From the NCBI RefSeq assembly GCF_004362215.1, contig NZ_SNWR01000001.1, forward strand, positions 744,001-808,000: a stretch of DNA of 64,000 bases. Reading direction: 5' to 3'. The translations under genes and the position numbers were made by a program. The notes below the pieces were generated by a model. It made no database searches and had not been told where the DNA came from. It worked only from the letters and a program-made list of their open reading frames with translations. This stretch comes from Paractinoplanes brasiliensis. GTDB taxonomy: Bacteria; Actinomycetota; Actinomycetes; Mycobacteriales; Micromonosporaceae. Of this stretch, positions 17,760-25,442 are shown in pieces (the first letter of the stretch is position 1; the number at the start of each line of letters is the position of its first letter).

Positions 17760-19061
17760 TCACCGGCCGGCCAGCGACGTGTCGGGCGAGCCGGCGACCC
17801 GCACCCGGATGCGGATCGTGCCCGACGGGCTGTAGGGCACGGCCACCGTGGAGACCTCGGCCACGCGCGTGGAGCCGGGGGCGGCGCCGTTGGCCATCAC
17901 CATCGCGGTGGCCCTCTCCTCGGCGTCACGGCGCACGTGGTCCAGCTCGGCTGCCGACTCGATGAAGGCGACCTCGTCGAGCCAGGAGGCGGGCTGACTG
18001 ATCGCGGCGCCGACGCAGGCCAGCACGTGGGGCGGCGCATCGGGCCGGATCACCGGAACGTCGGCCCCGCCGGGATAGGAGTCCGGCGGGGCCCCGGTCA
18101 GCACCGCCATCGGCACCACCAGCTCGGTGCCGATGCCCACGGGCACGTCCGGGCGCACCACGGCCAGGCCGTGCCGCACCTCGCCGGCCACCGGGCGGCC
18201 GTCGCGCGACAGCAGCACCCGGCAGTCGTCGAGCCCGGCCAGGTGAGCGGCGCCGCACAGTTCCAGCGCCTCGGTGGCGCCGAACGCCACGACCGGCGTG
18301 ACCCGGATGCGCGAGGGCGTGCTGTAGCCGCCGTCGCCCCGGGCCACGCGCAGCTCGAGCGATCCGGGGAGGCGGGCCAGCGTACGTTCGCAGCGGTCGA
18401 GCACCCGCTCGGTGAGTGCGGTCAGCGCGCTGTCGATCACCACCGTCGCCTCCCGGGCCACCAGCCCCTGGCCGCCGTAGTCGCTGGCCACCGAGATGCG
18501 CGCGCCGGGCACGGCGGCCAGGATCGCGTCGGCCACCTCCCGTTCGTGCGCCGGGCGGGCCTGCGAGCCGGCCGCGACGATCGCCACGTGCCGGATGCCG
18601 GTGCCGGCCAGTTCCTCGCAGAGCAGGGCCAGCCCGTCCCCGTCGAGCGGGGTCAGCTCGTTGCCGAGCAGGTCGTGCCCGCCGGCCACGGTCCAGCGGC
18701 GGGCTATCCGCCGCTCGACCAGTTCGGCCGGCGAGCGGGCCAGGGCCGGGTCGGTGGCCGCGCGCGGCACGATCCGGACGGCGGCCACCGGCGGCACCTC
18801 GGCCTCGGTACGCACGAGGGTGTCCAGCAGCAGCGGGGCGAGGTCGACCGTGACCGCGCCGGCGCCGCCGGGAGCGGCGCGCAACGCCACCCCGACAGCC
18901 GCCGCGACCACGCCCTCCAGGTCGGCGCGGGCCGGCGCGACCGGTTCCACCGGCAGGACGGTCGCGCCGTGCACCACGGCGGCGTAGGCCCGGTGCGGGC
19001 GCAAGGTGACGCCGATGTGGGCGACATCATCGCCCTGAGCAGGCATTTGATGATCGTACAA
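17760..19061 (-). CDS. Degenerate HyuA-like (hydantoinase/oxoprolinase N-terminal domain) protein
   Basis: 433 aa, about two thirds the size of a full HyuA. The HyuA layout is traceable: IGVTLRPHRAYAAVV in place of the DIGGTFTD strand, RRWTVAGGHDLLGNELTPLD, and a middle part ending VVIDSALTALTERVLDRCE. The canonical phosphate-binding glycines are missing from the N-terminus and no second DMGGTS loop is seen, so ATP use is doubtful. It could be a regulatory or structural partner of the DUF917 protein. The start is TTG 19061, with GGAGGG immediately upstream, or ATG 19046. It lies 71 bases from the permease gene stop. Confidence 0.7.
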   Translation of the reverse strand: MYDHQMPAQGDDVAHIGVTLRPHRAYAAVVHGATVLPVEPVAPARADLEGVVAAAVGVALRAAPGGAGAVTVDLAPLLLDTLVRTEAEVPPVAAVRIVPRAATDPALARSPAELVERRIARRWTVAGGHDLLGNELTPLDGDGLALLCEELAGTGIRHVAIVAAGSQARPAHEREVADAILAAVPGARISVASDYGGQGLVAREATVVIDSALTALTERVLDRCERTLARLPGSLELRVARGDGGYSTPSRIRVTPVVAFGATEALELCGAAHLAGLDDCRVLLSRDGRPVAGEVRHGLAVVRPDVPVGIGTELVVPMAVLTGAPPDSYPGGADVPVIRPDAPPHVLACVGAAISQPASWLDEVAFIESAAELDHVRRDAEERATAMVMANGAAPGSTRVAEVSTVAVPYSPSGTIRIRVRVAGSPDTSLAGR

Positions 19062-19132
19062 GGGCCCTCCGGCGGATCACGTGGGAGTGAGGCGAGGTCC
19101 AGGTGGTGGCTGGCGTCGGAGGGGCCTTGTGG

Positions 19133-20137
19133 TCAACGGGAACGTTTTCGCAGCCAGCGGTCCATGGTCACGGCGAACAGGATCAGCAGGCCCTGCAGAA
19201 CCTGTTGGTAGATCGTGTCCCAGCCGAGCAGGTTGAAGCCGTTGCCGATCAGGGTGAGCAACAGCGCGCCGACGAGGGCCCGCCAGACCGCGCCCTCGCC
19301 GCCGAGGATGCTGGTGCCGCCGACCACGGCGGCCGCGATCGCGGTCAGCTCCATGCCGGTCGCCATCGTCGACTGGGCCGAGCCGGCCCGGGAGGCCAGG
19401 ATGAGCCCGGCCAGCGCCGAGCACACGCCGCTGATCATGAACGCGGTGACGTGGATCGACCCGACCCGGATGCCGGACAGGCGGGCCGCCTCGGCGTTGC
19501 CGCCCACCGCGTACAGCCGGCGGCCGAACGTCGTGCGGGACACCACGACGCCCAGGATCGCCACCACCACGACGAACATGATCGTGGCCGAGGTCAGCCC
19601 GAACAGGGACGGCCAGGTGAGCATGCCGAAGTTCTCGGCCGACGCGGTCAGCGGGTAGACGATCGCGCCGCCGGTCACCATGACTGCCAGGCCGCGGTAG
19701 ACCAGGCTGGTGGCCAGCGTGCCGACGAACGAGTTGACGCCGCTGCGCACCACGACCGTGCCGGTGACGAAGCCGAGCAGCGCGCCCGCCACGACGGCCG
19801 CGGCGAACCCGACGTACACGTCGGTGACCCGGCCGACCTGGACGCCGATGATCGCCGAGAGGGCGAGCGTGGCGCTGGCCGTCAGGTCGAAGACGCCGCT
19901 GATGATGCAGATGGTGGCACCGGTGGCCAGCAGGCCCAGCACCGCAGTCTGGTCGAGCAGGTTGACCAGGTTACCGCTGGTCAGGAACGTGTCGGTGCTG
20001 AGCGACAGCGCGATCACGATGATGACGAGGGCGGCCACGATGCCGTAGTCGCGCATCCGGAAGGCGAGGCGCGACATGTTGTTGCCCGCGGACGGCGTGG
20101 GCGCCGCGGCGGTCTGTGGCGTGGTGTCGACGCTCAA
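19133..20137 (-). CDS. ABC transporter permease, RbsC type
   Basis: 334 aa with about ten hydrophobic segments (for example GIVAALVIIVIALSLS, LLATGATICIISGVFDLTAS, VVVAILGVVVS) and the permease loop GLAVMVTGGAIVYPL. GTSILGGEGAVWRALVGALLL near the C-terminus is highly typical of ribose/xylose-type permeases. The start is TTG 20137, which overlaps the ATPase stop and has AAGGAG seven bases upstream; ATG 20077 is an alternative that would shorten the cytoplasmic tail. It forms the membrane channel of the importer with the adjacent ATPase and binding protein. Confidence 0.85.
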   Translation of the reverse strand: MSVDTTPQTAAAPTPSAGNNMSRLAFRMRDYGIVAALVIIVIALSLSTDTFLTSGNLVNLLDQTAVLGLLATGATICIISGVFDLTASATLALSAIIGVQVGRVTDVYVGFAAAVVAGALLGFVTGTVVVRSGVNSFVGTLATSLVYRGLAVMVTGGAIVYPLTASAENFGMLTWPSLFGLTSATIMFVVVVAILGVVVSRTTFGRRLYAVGGNAEAARLSGIRVGSIHVTAFMISGVCSALAGLILASRAGSAQSTMATGMELTAIAAAVVGGTSILGGEGAVWRALVGALLLTLIGNGFNLLGWDTIYQQVLQGLLILFAVTMDRWLRKRSR

Positions 20138-21645
20138 CTGGGTTCTCCTTCGTGCGAACCGAACGCGGCGGCGATGACGACCTCCGGGGTGGTGCCGCGC
20201 GGATACTCGCCGACCGGCTCGCCGTGCCGCAGAACGAGCACCCGGTGCGAGAGCGCCAGCAATTCCTCGATCTCGGACGACACGCAGACGACGGCCATGC
20301 CGTCGGCGGCGAGCCCGGTGATCAGGTGGTGGATCTGGGTCTTGGCGGCGACGTCCACGCCGCGGGTGGGCTCGTCGATGAGCAGCACCTTGGGGTTGCG
20401 CAGCAGCCACTTGGCGAACAGCGCCTTCTGCTGGTTGCCGCCGGACAGCGTCTCGATGGCGGCCTCGGGATTGGCTGCCCGGATGTCCACCGACTTGCTG
20501 ATCGCGCCGATCGCCGTCTTCTCGGCCGGGCGCTTCACGAACGGCCCGGAGCGCCGCCCGGACAGCGACGAGAGGGCCACGTTCTCGGCGATCGAGCGCT
20601 GCATGACCAGTCCCTGCTCCTTGCGGGACTCGGGCACCATCGCGACGCCGGCGGCCATCGCGGCCCGCGGCGTGTGCTGGGTCAGCCGTACGCCGTCGAC
20701 CTCGACGACGCCCTCGACCGGCCGGTCGGCCCCGAACAGCAGCCGCAATGTCTCCGTACGCCCGCTGCCGACCAGACCGGCGATGCCGAGGATCTCGCCC
20801 GAGCGCACCTCGAGGTCGACGCCGTTGACCAGGCCCCGGCGCAGCCCGCGGGCGGCCAGCACCACCGGGGAGCCGTCGGGCACCGGCCGCGGGTCGGGAT
20901 AGAGCACATCGATCTCACGGCCGACCATGTGCCCGACCAGTTCCCGGGGCGAGGTCTCCGAAGCCGTCACCGTACGGATGAGGGCGCCGTCGCGCAGCAC
21001 GGTGATCCGGTCGGCGACCGACAGCACCTCCTCCAGGAAGTGCGAGACCAGGATGATGGTGGTGCCACCCGCGGCCAGTTTGCGGATGAGCGCGAGCAGG
21101 TTCTCCTTCTCGTGCTCGGCCAGCACGGCGGTCGGCTCGTCCATGGCGATGACCCGGGCCCCCCGGGCCAGCGAGCGCAGGATCTCGACCTGCTGCTGGA
21201 CGCCGATGGGGAGCCGGTCGACCCGCTCGTCGGGGTTCACCGAGAAGCCGGTGATCTCGAGCAGGCCGGCCAGGCGCTTGCGGTCGGAGCGGGCGCTGAC
21301 CAGGCCGCCGCGGTGCGACCAGCGGGCCAGGAACACGTTGTCCAGCACCGACAGGGCCGGGACGAGCGCGCCCTCCTGCGAGATCAGGCTGATGCCGTGG
21401 GCGATCGAGTCGCGCGGGCTGCCCAGGCTGACCTGCTCGCCGTCGAAGCTCAGCGTCCCGGCGTCCGCCTTGATCGCCCCGCCCAGGATCTTCAGCAGCG
21501 TGCTCTTGCCGGCGCCGTTCTCGCCGACCAGGCCGTGCACCTCGCCCGGCGCGATGTCCAGGTCGACGTCGTGCAGCACGGTGACGCCGCTGTAGCTCTT
21601 GCCGACGCCGCGCACCGCGATCGACGGCGCTTTCTGACTGCTCAC
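20134..21645 (-). CDS. ABC transporter ATP-binding protein, RbsA type (two ATPase domains)
   Basis: 503 aa with two nucleotide-binding domains. The first has Walker A GENGAGKSTLLKI, signature PIGVQQQVEILRSLA and Walker B VIAMDEPTAVL. The second has a degenerate Walker A (GLVGSGRTETLRLL), signature LSGGNQQKALFAKWL and Walker B VLLIDEPTRGVD. This tandem arrangement with a weak second P-loop is characteristic of sugar and nucleoside importers of the RbsA/MglA class. It is preceded by a stem-loop separating it from the binding-protein gene. The importer probably brings in the substrate of the hydantoinase enzymes encoded around it. Confidence 0.9.
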   Translation of the reverse strand: MSSQKAPSIAVRGVGKSYSGVTVLHDVDLDIAPGEVHGLVGENGAGKSTLLKILGGAIKADAGTLSFDGEQVSLGSPRDSIAHGISLISQEGALVPALSVLDNVFLARWSHRGGLVSARSDRKRLAGLLEITGFSVNPDERVDRLPIGVQQQVEILRSLARGARVIAMDEPTAVLAEHEKENLLALIRKLAAGGTTIILVSHFLEEVLSVADRITVLRDGALIRTVTASETSPRELVGHMVGREIDVLYPDPRPVPDGSPVVLAARGLRRGLVNGVDLEVRSGEILGIAGLVGSGRTETLRLLFGADRPVEGVVEVDGVRLTQHTPRAAMAAGVAMVPESRKEQGLVMQRSIAENVALSSLSGRRSGPFVKRPAEKTAIGAISKSVDIRAANPEAAIETLSGGNQQKALFAKWLLRNPKVLLIDEPTRGVDVAAKTQIHHLITGLAADGMAVVCVSSEIEELLALSHRVLVLRHGEPVGEYPRGTTPEVVIAAAFGSHEGEPS

Positions 21646-21664
21646 AAGGCCTCCTCAACACGGA

Positions 21665-21691
21665 GGGCGCCGGGGGAGCTCCCCGGCGCCC
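21665..21691. terminator. Intercistronic stem-loop between binding-protein and ATPase genes
   Basis: GGGCGCCGGGG and CCCCGGCGCCC pair perfectly (11 bp) around GAGCT. It lies just after the binding-protein stop and before the ATPase start, with no U-tract. Such hairpins in ABC operons usually cause partial termination or protect the upstream message, giving excess binding protein. Confidence 0.65.
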
Positions 21692-21698
21692 TTCGCCG

Positions 21699-22721
21699 TC
21701 AGTCCGAGTAGTCCGCCGTCTTGCCGGTCAGCGCTTCCTTGGTGCCGAGGCAGTTGTAGTCGGTCAGCGCCTCGCAAGCCACCGTGGAGTCCGGGACGCT
21801 CTCGCCGCGGGCCTTCTTGATTCCCAGCTCGGCCGCCTTCGCGCCCTCGGCCTTCTCCGGCAACGCGTAGGTGGCGTACCAGGTGCCCTTGTTGACGAAG
21901 TCGTAGGCCTGGGTCGAGTTGCCGTTGCCGACAAAGGTGATCTTCTTGCCGGCCGCCAGCGGGGTCGCGCCCTGCAGCGCCTGGGACGAGCCGATCACCA
22001 CGTTGACGTCCGGGTGCGCCTGCAGCAGGTTCTGCATCGCGCCGCGGCCGCTGTCCGGGGTGTAGCCGCCGACGAAGTTCGAGATGACCTCGGTGGCGCC
22101 GCCGGCCTTGAGCGCGTTGACCGCGGCTTCGGTGCGGGCGGTGTCGAGCGGGTAGTTGGCGAAGCCCTGCAGGTATGCCACCTTGCACCCGCCGTCGGTC
22201 ACGGTCTTGCAGGCTTCCAGGCCCATCTTGGCCAGGCCCTCGCCGTTGACCGTGGGCGGGTCGATGATGTTGATCGTGCCCGGCACCTGCGGGGCGGCGG
22301 TGTCGTACTTGCCGCCGACCGGCGTGAACTCGACGACCACGGTGATCCCGGCGGCGACCGCCTGCTTGATCGGATTGACCATCGCCGTACCGTCGTTGGC
22401 CTGCACGATGACCACGTCGTAGCGCTTGGACGTCACCGCGTCCTGCAACTGATTGACCTGGGTCGGCCCGTCGAAGTTGGAGTCGAGGAAGGTGGCCTCG
22501 GCGTTGTTGGCGTTCGCGTACTCCTGCACGCCGGCCCAGGTGGCCTGGGCGAACGAGTTCGCCTTGGCGAAGCCGAAGAAGCCGATACTGAGCTTCTTGT
22601 CGGCCGGGGCGGCGGAGGCCGCGCTCCCCGCCGCGTTGTCGTTGTTGTTGGGGTTGCTGCAGGCGGTCAGGGCCGCCACGGCGGCCAGGCCGACGGCGAG
22701 GGGTCGGGCAATTCGTATCAC
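21699..22721 (-). CDS. Sugar/nucleoside-type ABC transporter substrate-binding lipoprotein
   Basis: 340 aa. A lipoprotein signal with lipobox LTAC (Cys about residue 21) is followed by an Asn/Ala-rich linker. Two type-1 periplasmic-binding lobes follow: KLSIGFFGFAKANSFAQATW starts lobe 1, and YDVVIVQANDGTAMVNPIKQ is the typical RbsB-like strand-helix. GTG 22721 is chosen because it begins the signal peptide and has GAGGAG five bases upstream. It is ten bases downstream of the ABM-type gene, hence in the same operon. Ligand specificity cannot be read. The context of HyuAB, DUF917 and PucR suggests a ureide, hydantoin or lactam rather than a sugar. Confidence 0.85.
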   Translation of the reverse strand: MIRIARPLAVGLAAVAALTACSNPNNNDNAAGSAASAAPADKKLSIGFFGFAKANSFAQATWAGVQEYANANNAEATFLDSNFDGPTQVNQLQDAVTSKRYDVVIVQANDGTAMVNPIKQAVAAGITVVVEFTPVGGKYDTAAPQVPGTINIIDPPTVNGEGLAKMGLEACKTVTDGGCKVAYLQGFANYPLDTARTEAAVNALKAGGATEVISNFVGGYTPDSGRGAMQNLLQAHPDVNVVIGSSQALQGATPLAAGKKITFVGNGNSTQAYDFVNKGTWYATYALPEKAEGAKAAELGIKKARGESVPDSTVACEALTDYNCLGTKEALTGKTADYSD

Positions 22722-22731
22722 TGGTGCTCCT

Positions 22732-23055
22732 CTAGTTCTGCGAAGGAAGCTCGACGAGCTCGAAAACTCCGCCAACGAGCGGCTCGTCGTCGTTTTTGTC
22801 CAGCAGTGCGAAGAGCCCCTCGGACAAAGAGGCTCGCCACGGGTCGTCGACCCAGTTGCGGTAGTCCGCGGCCGAGTCCCAGTCGGCGATGACCAGGTGG
22901 GTCGCGGGGCTGTCGTCGACGGATCGCAACAGTTCGGCGGCACGGCACCCGGGGAACGCCCGGGCCCGCTCCAGAATCCGTTGATCCGCGTAGAAAGCTT
23001 CCAGCTCGCCACCGAGGCCGGCGGCAGCTTGAAGAGGGAGGACGCTGCGGATCAT
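22732..23055 (-). CDS. Small ABM-superfamily-like (dimeric alpha+beta barrel) protein
   Basis: 107 aa. The pattern ELEAFYADQRILERARAFPG, then AAELLRSVDD, ATHLVIADWDSAADYRNWVD and LFALLD matches antibiotic-biosynthesis-monooxygenase-type domains: an alpha+beta strand plan with W in the DWDSAADYRNW helix. Such proteins are cofactor-free monooxygenases, isomerases or binding proteins. It is the first gene of the leftward importer operon, with a GGGGGT ribosome site before ATG 23055. That position suggests it acts on the imported compound, but no catalytic residue can be assigned. Confidence 0.7.
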   Translation of the reverse strand: MIRSVLPLQAAAGLGGELEAFYADQRILERARAFPGCRAAELLRSVDDSPATHLVIADWDSAADYRNWVDDPWRASLSEGLFALLDKNDDEPLVGGVFELVELPSQN

Positions 23056-23384
23056 CGGTACCCCCGTTGTCTCGGGTGGTTGGAGTTGGCAAATGCTGAC
23101 GGTGGCCGTTCCGCCACGGATGTGCGCCGAGCACAGCCGCGGTGGGCGGCGCTGTGCAGCGCCGCCCGACGGCCCGTTCACAGCAAGCGACGCCCTCACC
23201 AGCACCGATTGACACCTCAGAAACCGCTGTGACAGGTTCGGGGCCTCGCCGCGCCAACCGGCGACCACCATCAGCTGACCCCATGCCCGCCGGACAACGG
23301 GCCACTTCTCGTCAGCTGTCACTCCCGCCTTGAAAGACAGCGGCGTCGCCGTGTGCGCGGGAAAAGGCGAAAGGCGATCTCACG
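23056..23384. promoter_or_regulatory. Divergent promoter region of the two hydantoinase operons
   Basis: This 329-bp non-coding stretch separates the leftward importer operon from the rightward HyuAB-amidohydrolase operon. It contains the perfect hairpin/dyad at 23144-23167 and a TTGACA hexamer at 23209-23214, with only a weak -10 candidate (CAGGTT, 18 bases on) for rightward transcription. I see no gene in it. Confidence 0.5.
23144..23167. promoter_or_regulatory. Perfect dyad in the divergent promoter region
   Basis: GGGCGGCGCTG and CAGCGCCGCCC are exact reverse complements with a TG spacer. Because it stands between two divergent operons of one pathway it could be a PucR operator or an RNA hairpin in the leftward leader. 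Confidence 0.5.
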
Positions 23385-25442
23385 ATGACCAGCAACAGCC
23401 GCGTCGCGATCGACGTCGGCGGCACCTTCACCGACGTCGTCGAACTCAACCCGGCGACCGGCGAGATCCGGTTCGGGAAGGTGCCGACCACGCCGTCGCA
23501 ACCCACCGCGGGCGTCCTGGACGCCTTCGGCACGACCGAGGCGCCGATGGCCGAGGTCAGCATGTTCACCCACGGCACCACGCTCGGGCTCAACGCTCTG
23601 CTCACCCGCACCGGCGCCCGCACGGCGGTGGTCGGCACGGCCGGTTTCCGCGACGTCTACCTGCTCGGGCGCACCGACCGGCGGACCAACTACGACATCA
23701 CGTACAAGAAGCCGCCGTCGCTGGTCGAGCGGTACGACACGTTCGAGGTGCCCGAGCGCAGCCTCTTCGACGGCTCGGTGCACCGGCCGCTGGACGAGGA
23801 AGCCGCGCGTACGGTCGCCGCGACGATCGCCGAGCGGGGCTACGACTCGGTCGCGGTGGCGTTCCTCCACTCGTACGCGAACCCGGCCCACGAATCCCGG
23901 ATGCGGGAGATCCTGGCCGAGGTCGCGCCGGACGTGGTCGTGACCGTCTCGCACGAGCTGTCCCGCGAGTACCGCGAGTACGAGCGCACCAGCACCGCCG
24001 TGCTCGACGCCTACGTCAAGCCGATCGTGCGGCGCTACCTGGAACGGCTCGAGGGCGAACTGGCCGGCGGCGGCTTCGCCGGGCGGTTCCTGATGACGCG
24101 TTCCGGCGGCGGCGCGATGACCGCCAGCTCCGCCCGCGAGCAACCGGTCAGCCTGATCCTGTCCGGCCCGGCCGGCGGCGTCATCGGCGCCACCGCGTTC
24201 GGCGAGCTGATCGGCCAGCCCAACCTGATCACCATCGACATGGGCGGCACCAGCCTGGACGCGTCGCTGGTGATCGACGGCGAGCCGGTGCTGCACCAGG
24301 GGGCCGAGTTCGAGAACCTGCCGATCAACACGCCCTCGCTCTACATCCACACCATCGGCGCCGGCGGCGGTTCGATCGCCTGGCTCGACGACGCGGGCGC
24401 GCTGCAGGTCGGCCCGCAGAGCGCCGGCGCCGACCCCGGCCCGGCCTCGTACGGCAGGGGCGGCGCCCAGCCCACCTTCACCGACGCCGCGCTCGCAGTC
24501 GGCTACATGGGCACGACGGCGGCGCTCGGCGGCCGGCTCAGCCTGGACGACAGGCTCGCCCTGGGCGCCCTCGAGCCCCTCGCCGAGAAGCTCGAGATGA
24601 CGCCCCTGGGCCTGGCCCGGGGCATGATCCGCATCTCGACCACGAAGATCATGGGTGCCGTCCGGGCCATCACGGTCGAGGTCGGCCGCGACCCCAAGGA
24701 CTTCGCGCTGCTCTCGTTCGGCGGCGGTGGCGGCCTGGTCGCCGTCGACGTGGCGCACGAGCTGGGCATTCCCACCGTCATCGTCCCGCCGGGGCAGGGC
24801 GCGTTCTCGGCGTTCGGCATGCTCTTCGCCGACGTGCAGCACGACTTCGCCCGTACGGCGGTGACCGCGCTGGCCGAGCTGGACAACCCGGCCGTCACCG
24901 CGAGCTACGACGAGATGGCGGCCGAGGCGGCCGAGGCGCTGGCCGCGGAGGGCTTCGCACCGGACAAGCAGGTGCTGACCCGCAGCGTCGACGTGCGCTA
25001 CGCCGGTCAGGAGCACACGGTCACGGTCCCGGTTCCCGGCGGTACGACCGGTCTCGCGGCAGGTCTCGCGGCCGTCGTCGAGCGCGAGTTCACCGAGCTG
25101 CACGAGCGGCAGTACGGCCACGTCATGGCGGACCCGATCGAGATCACCACGCTCCGGCTGCGCGCCTCGGGCCAGGTCGACAAGCCGACGCTGCCCAAGC
25201 TGGGCGTACGGGAGTCCGGCCCGGCCGAGCCCGAGGGCCACCGCGACGTGTACGTCTCGGCCGATCAGCCGGCCGTGCCGTACGCGCTCTACACCCGCGA
25301 GGAGCTGCTGGCCGGCGACGAGATCGCCGGTCCGGCCGTGATCCACGAGCACACCGCGACCACCGTGATCCACGCCGGCGACCAGCTGCGCGTCGGGGCG
25401 CACGGCGAAATGGTCATCACCGTCCAGGGGGCACCGGTATGA
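23385..25442 (+). CDS. Hydantoinase/oxoprolinase A-family subunit (HyuA-like), set 2
   Basis: 685 aa with all family marks: N-terminal SRVAIDVGGTFTDVVEL phosphate loop, FTHGTTLGLNALLTR, YREYERTSTAVLDAYVKP, the second phosphate loop TIDMGGTSLDASLV, and IHTIGAGGGSIAWLDDAGAL. It is similar in plan to the set-1 HyuA but diverged in sequence (KKPPSLVERYDTFEVPER against KPTPLVPRRDVLGIGGR). ATP-dependent ring opening or carboxylation is expected with HyuB, whose start overlaps its stop. It is the first gene of the rightward operon, divergent from the importer operon. Confidence 0.88.
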   Translation: MTSNSRVAIDVGGTFTDVVELNPATGEIRFGKVPTTPSQPTAGVLDAFGTTEAPMAEVSMFTHGTTLGLNALLTRTGARTAVVGTAGFRDVYLLGRTDRRTNYDITYKKPPSLVERYDTFEVPERSLFDGSVHRPLDEEAARTVAATIAERGYDSVAVAFLHSYANPAHESRMREILAEVAPDVVVTVSHELSREYREYERTSTAVLDAYVKPIVRRYLERLEGELAGGGFAGRFLMTRSGGGAMTASSAREQPVSLILSGPAGGVIGATAFGELIGQPNLITIDMGGTSLDASLVIDGEPVLHQGAEFENLPINTPSLYIHTIGAGGGSIAWLDDAGALQVGPQSAGADPGPASYGRGGAQPTFTDAALAVGYMGTTAALGGRLSLDDRLALGALEPLAEKLEMTPLGLARGMIRISTTKIMGAVRAITVEVGRDPKDFALLSFGGGGGLVAVDVAHELGIPTVIVPPGQGAFSAFGMLFADVQHDFARTAVTALAELDNPAVTASYDEMAAEAAEALAAEGFAPDKQVLTRSVDVRYAGQEHTVTVPVPGGTTGLAAGLAAVVEREFTELHERQYGHVMADPIEITTLRLRASGQVDKPTLPKLGVRESGPAEPEGHRDVYVSADQPAVPYALYTREELLAGDEIAGPAVIHEHTATTVIHAGDQLRVGAHGEMVITVQGAPV

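Noticed and set aside
23330..25438. Open frame continuing upstream of HyuB through the HyuA gene
   Set aside because: The upstream 700 codons are an Arg-rich shadow of HyuA. The real HyuB begins at 25439 or 25514.
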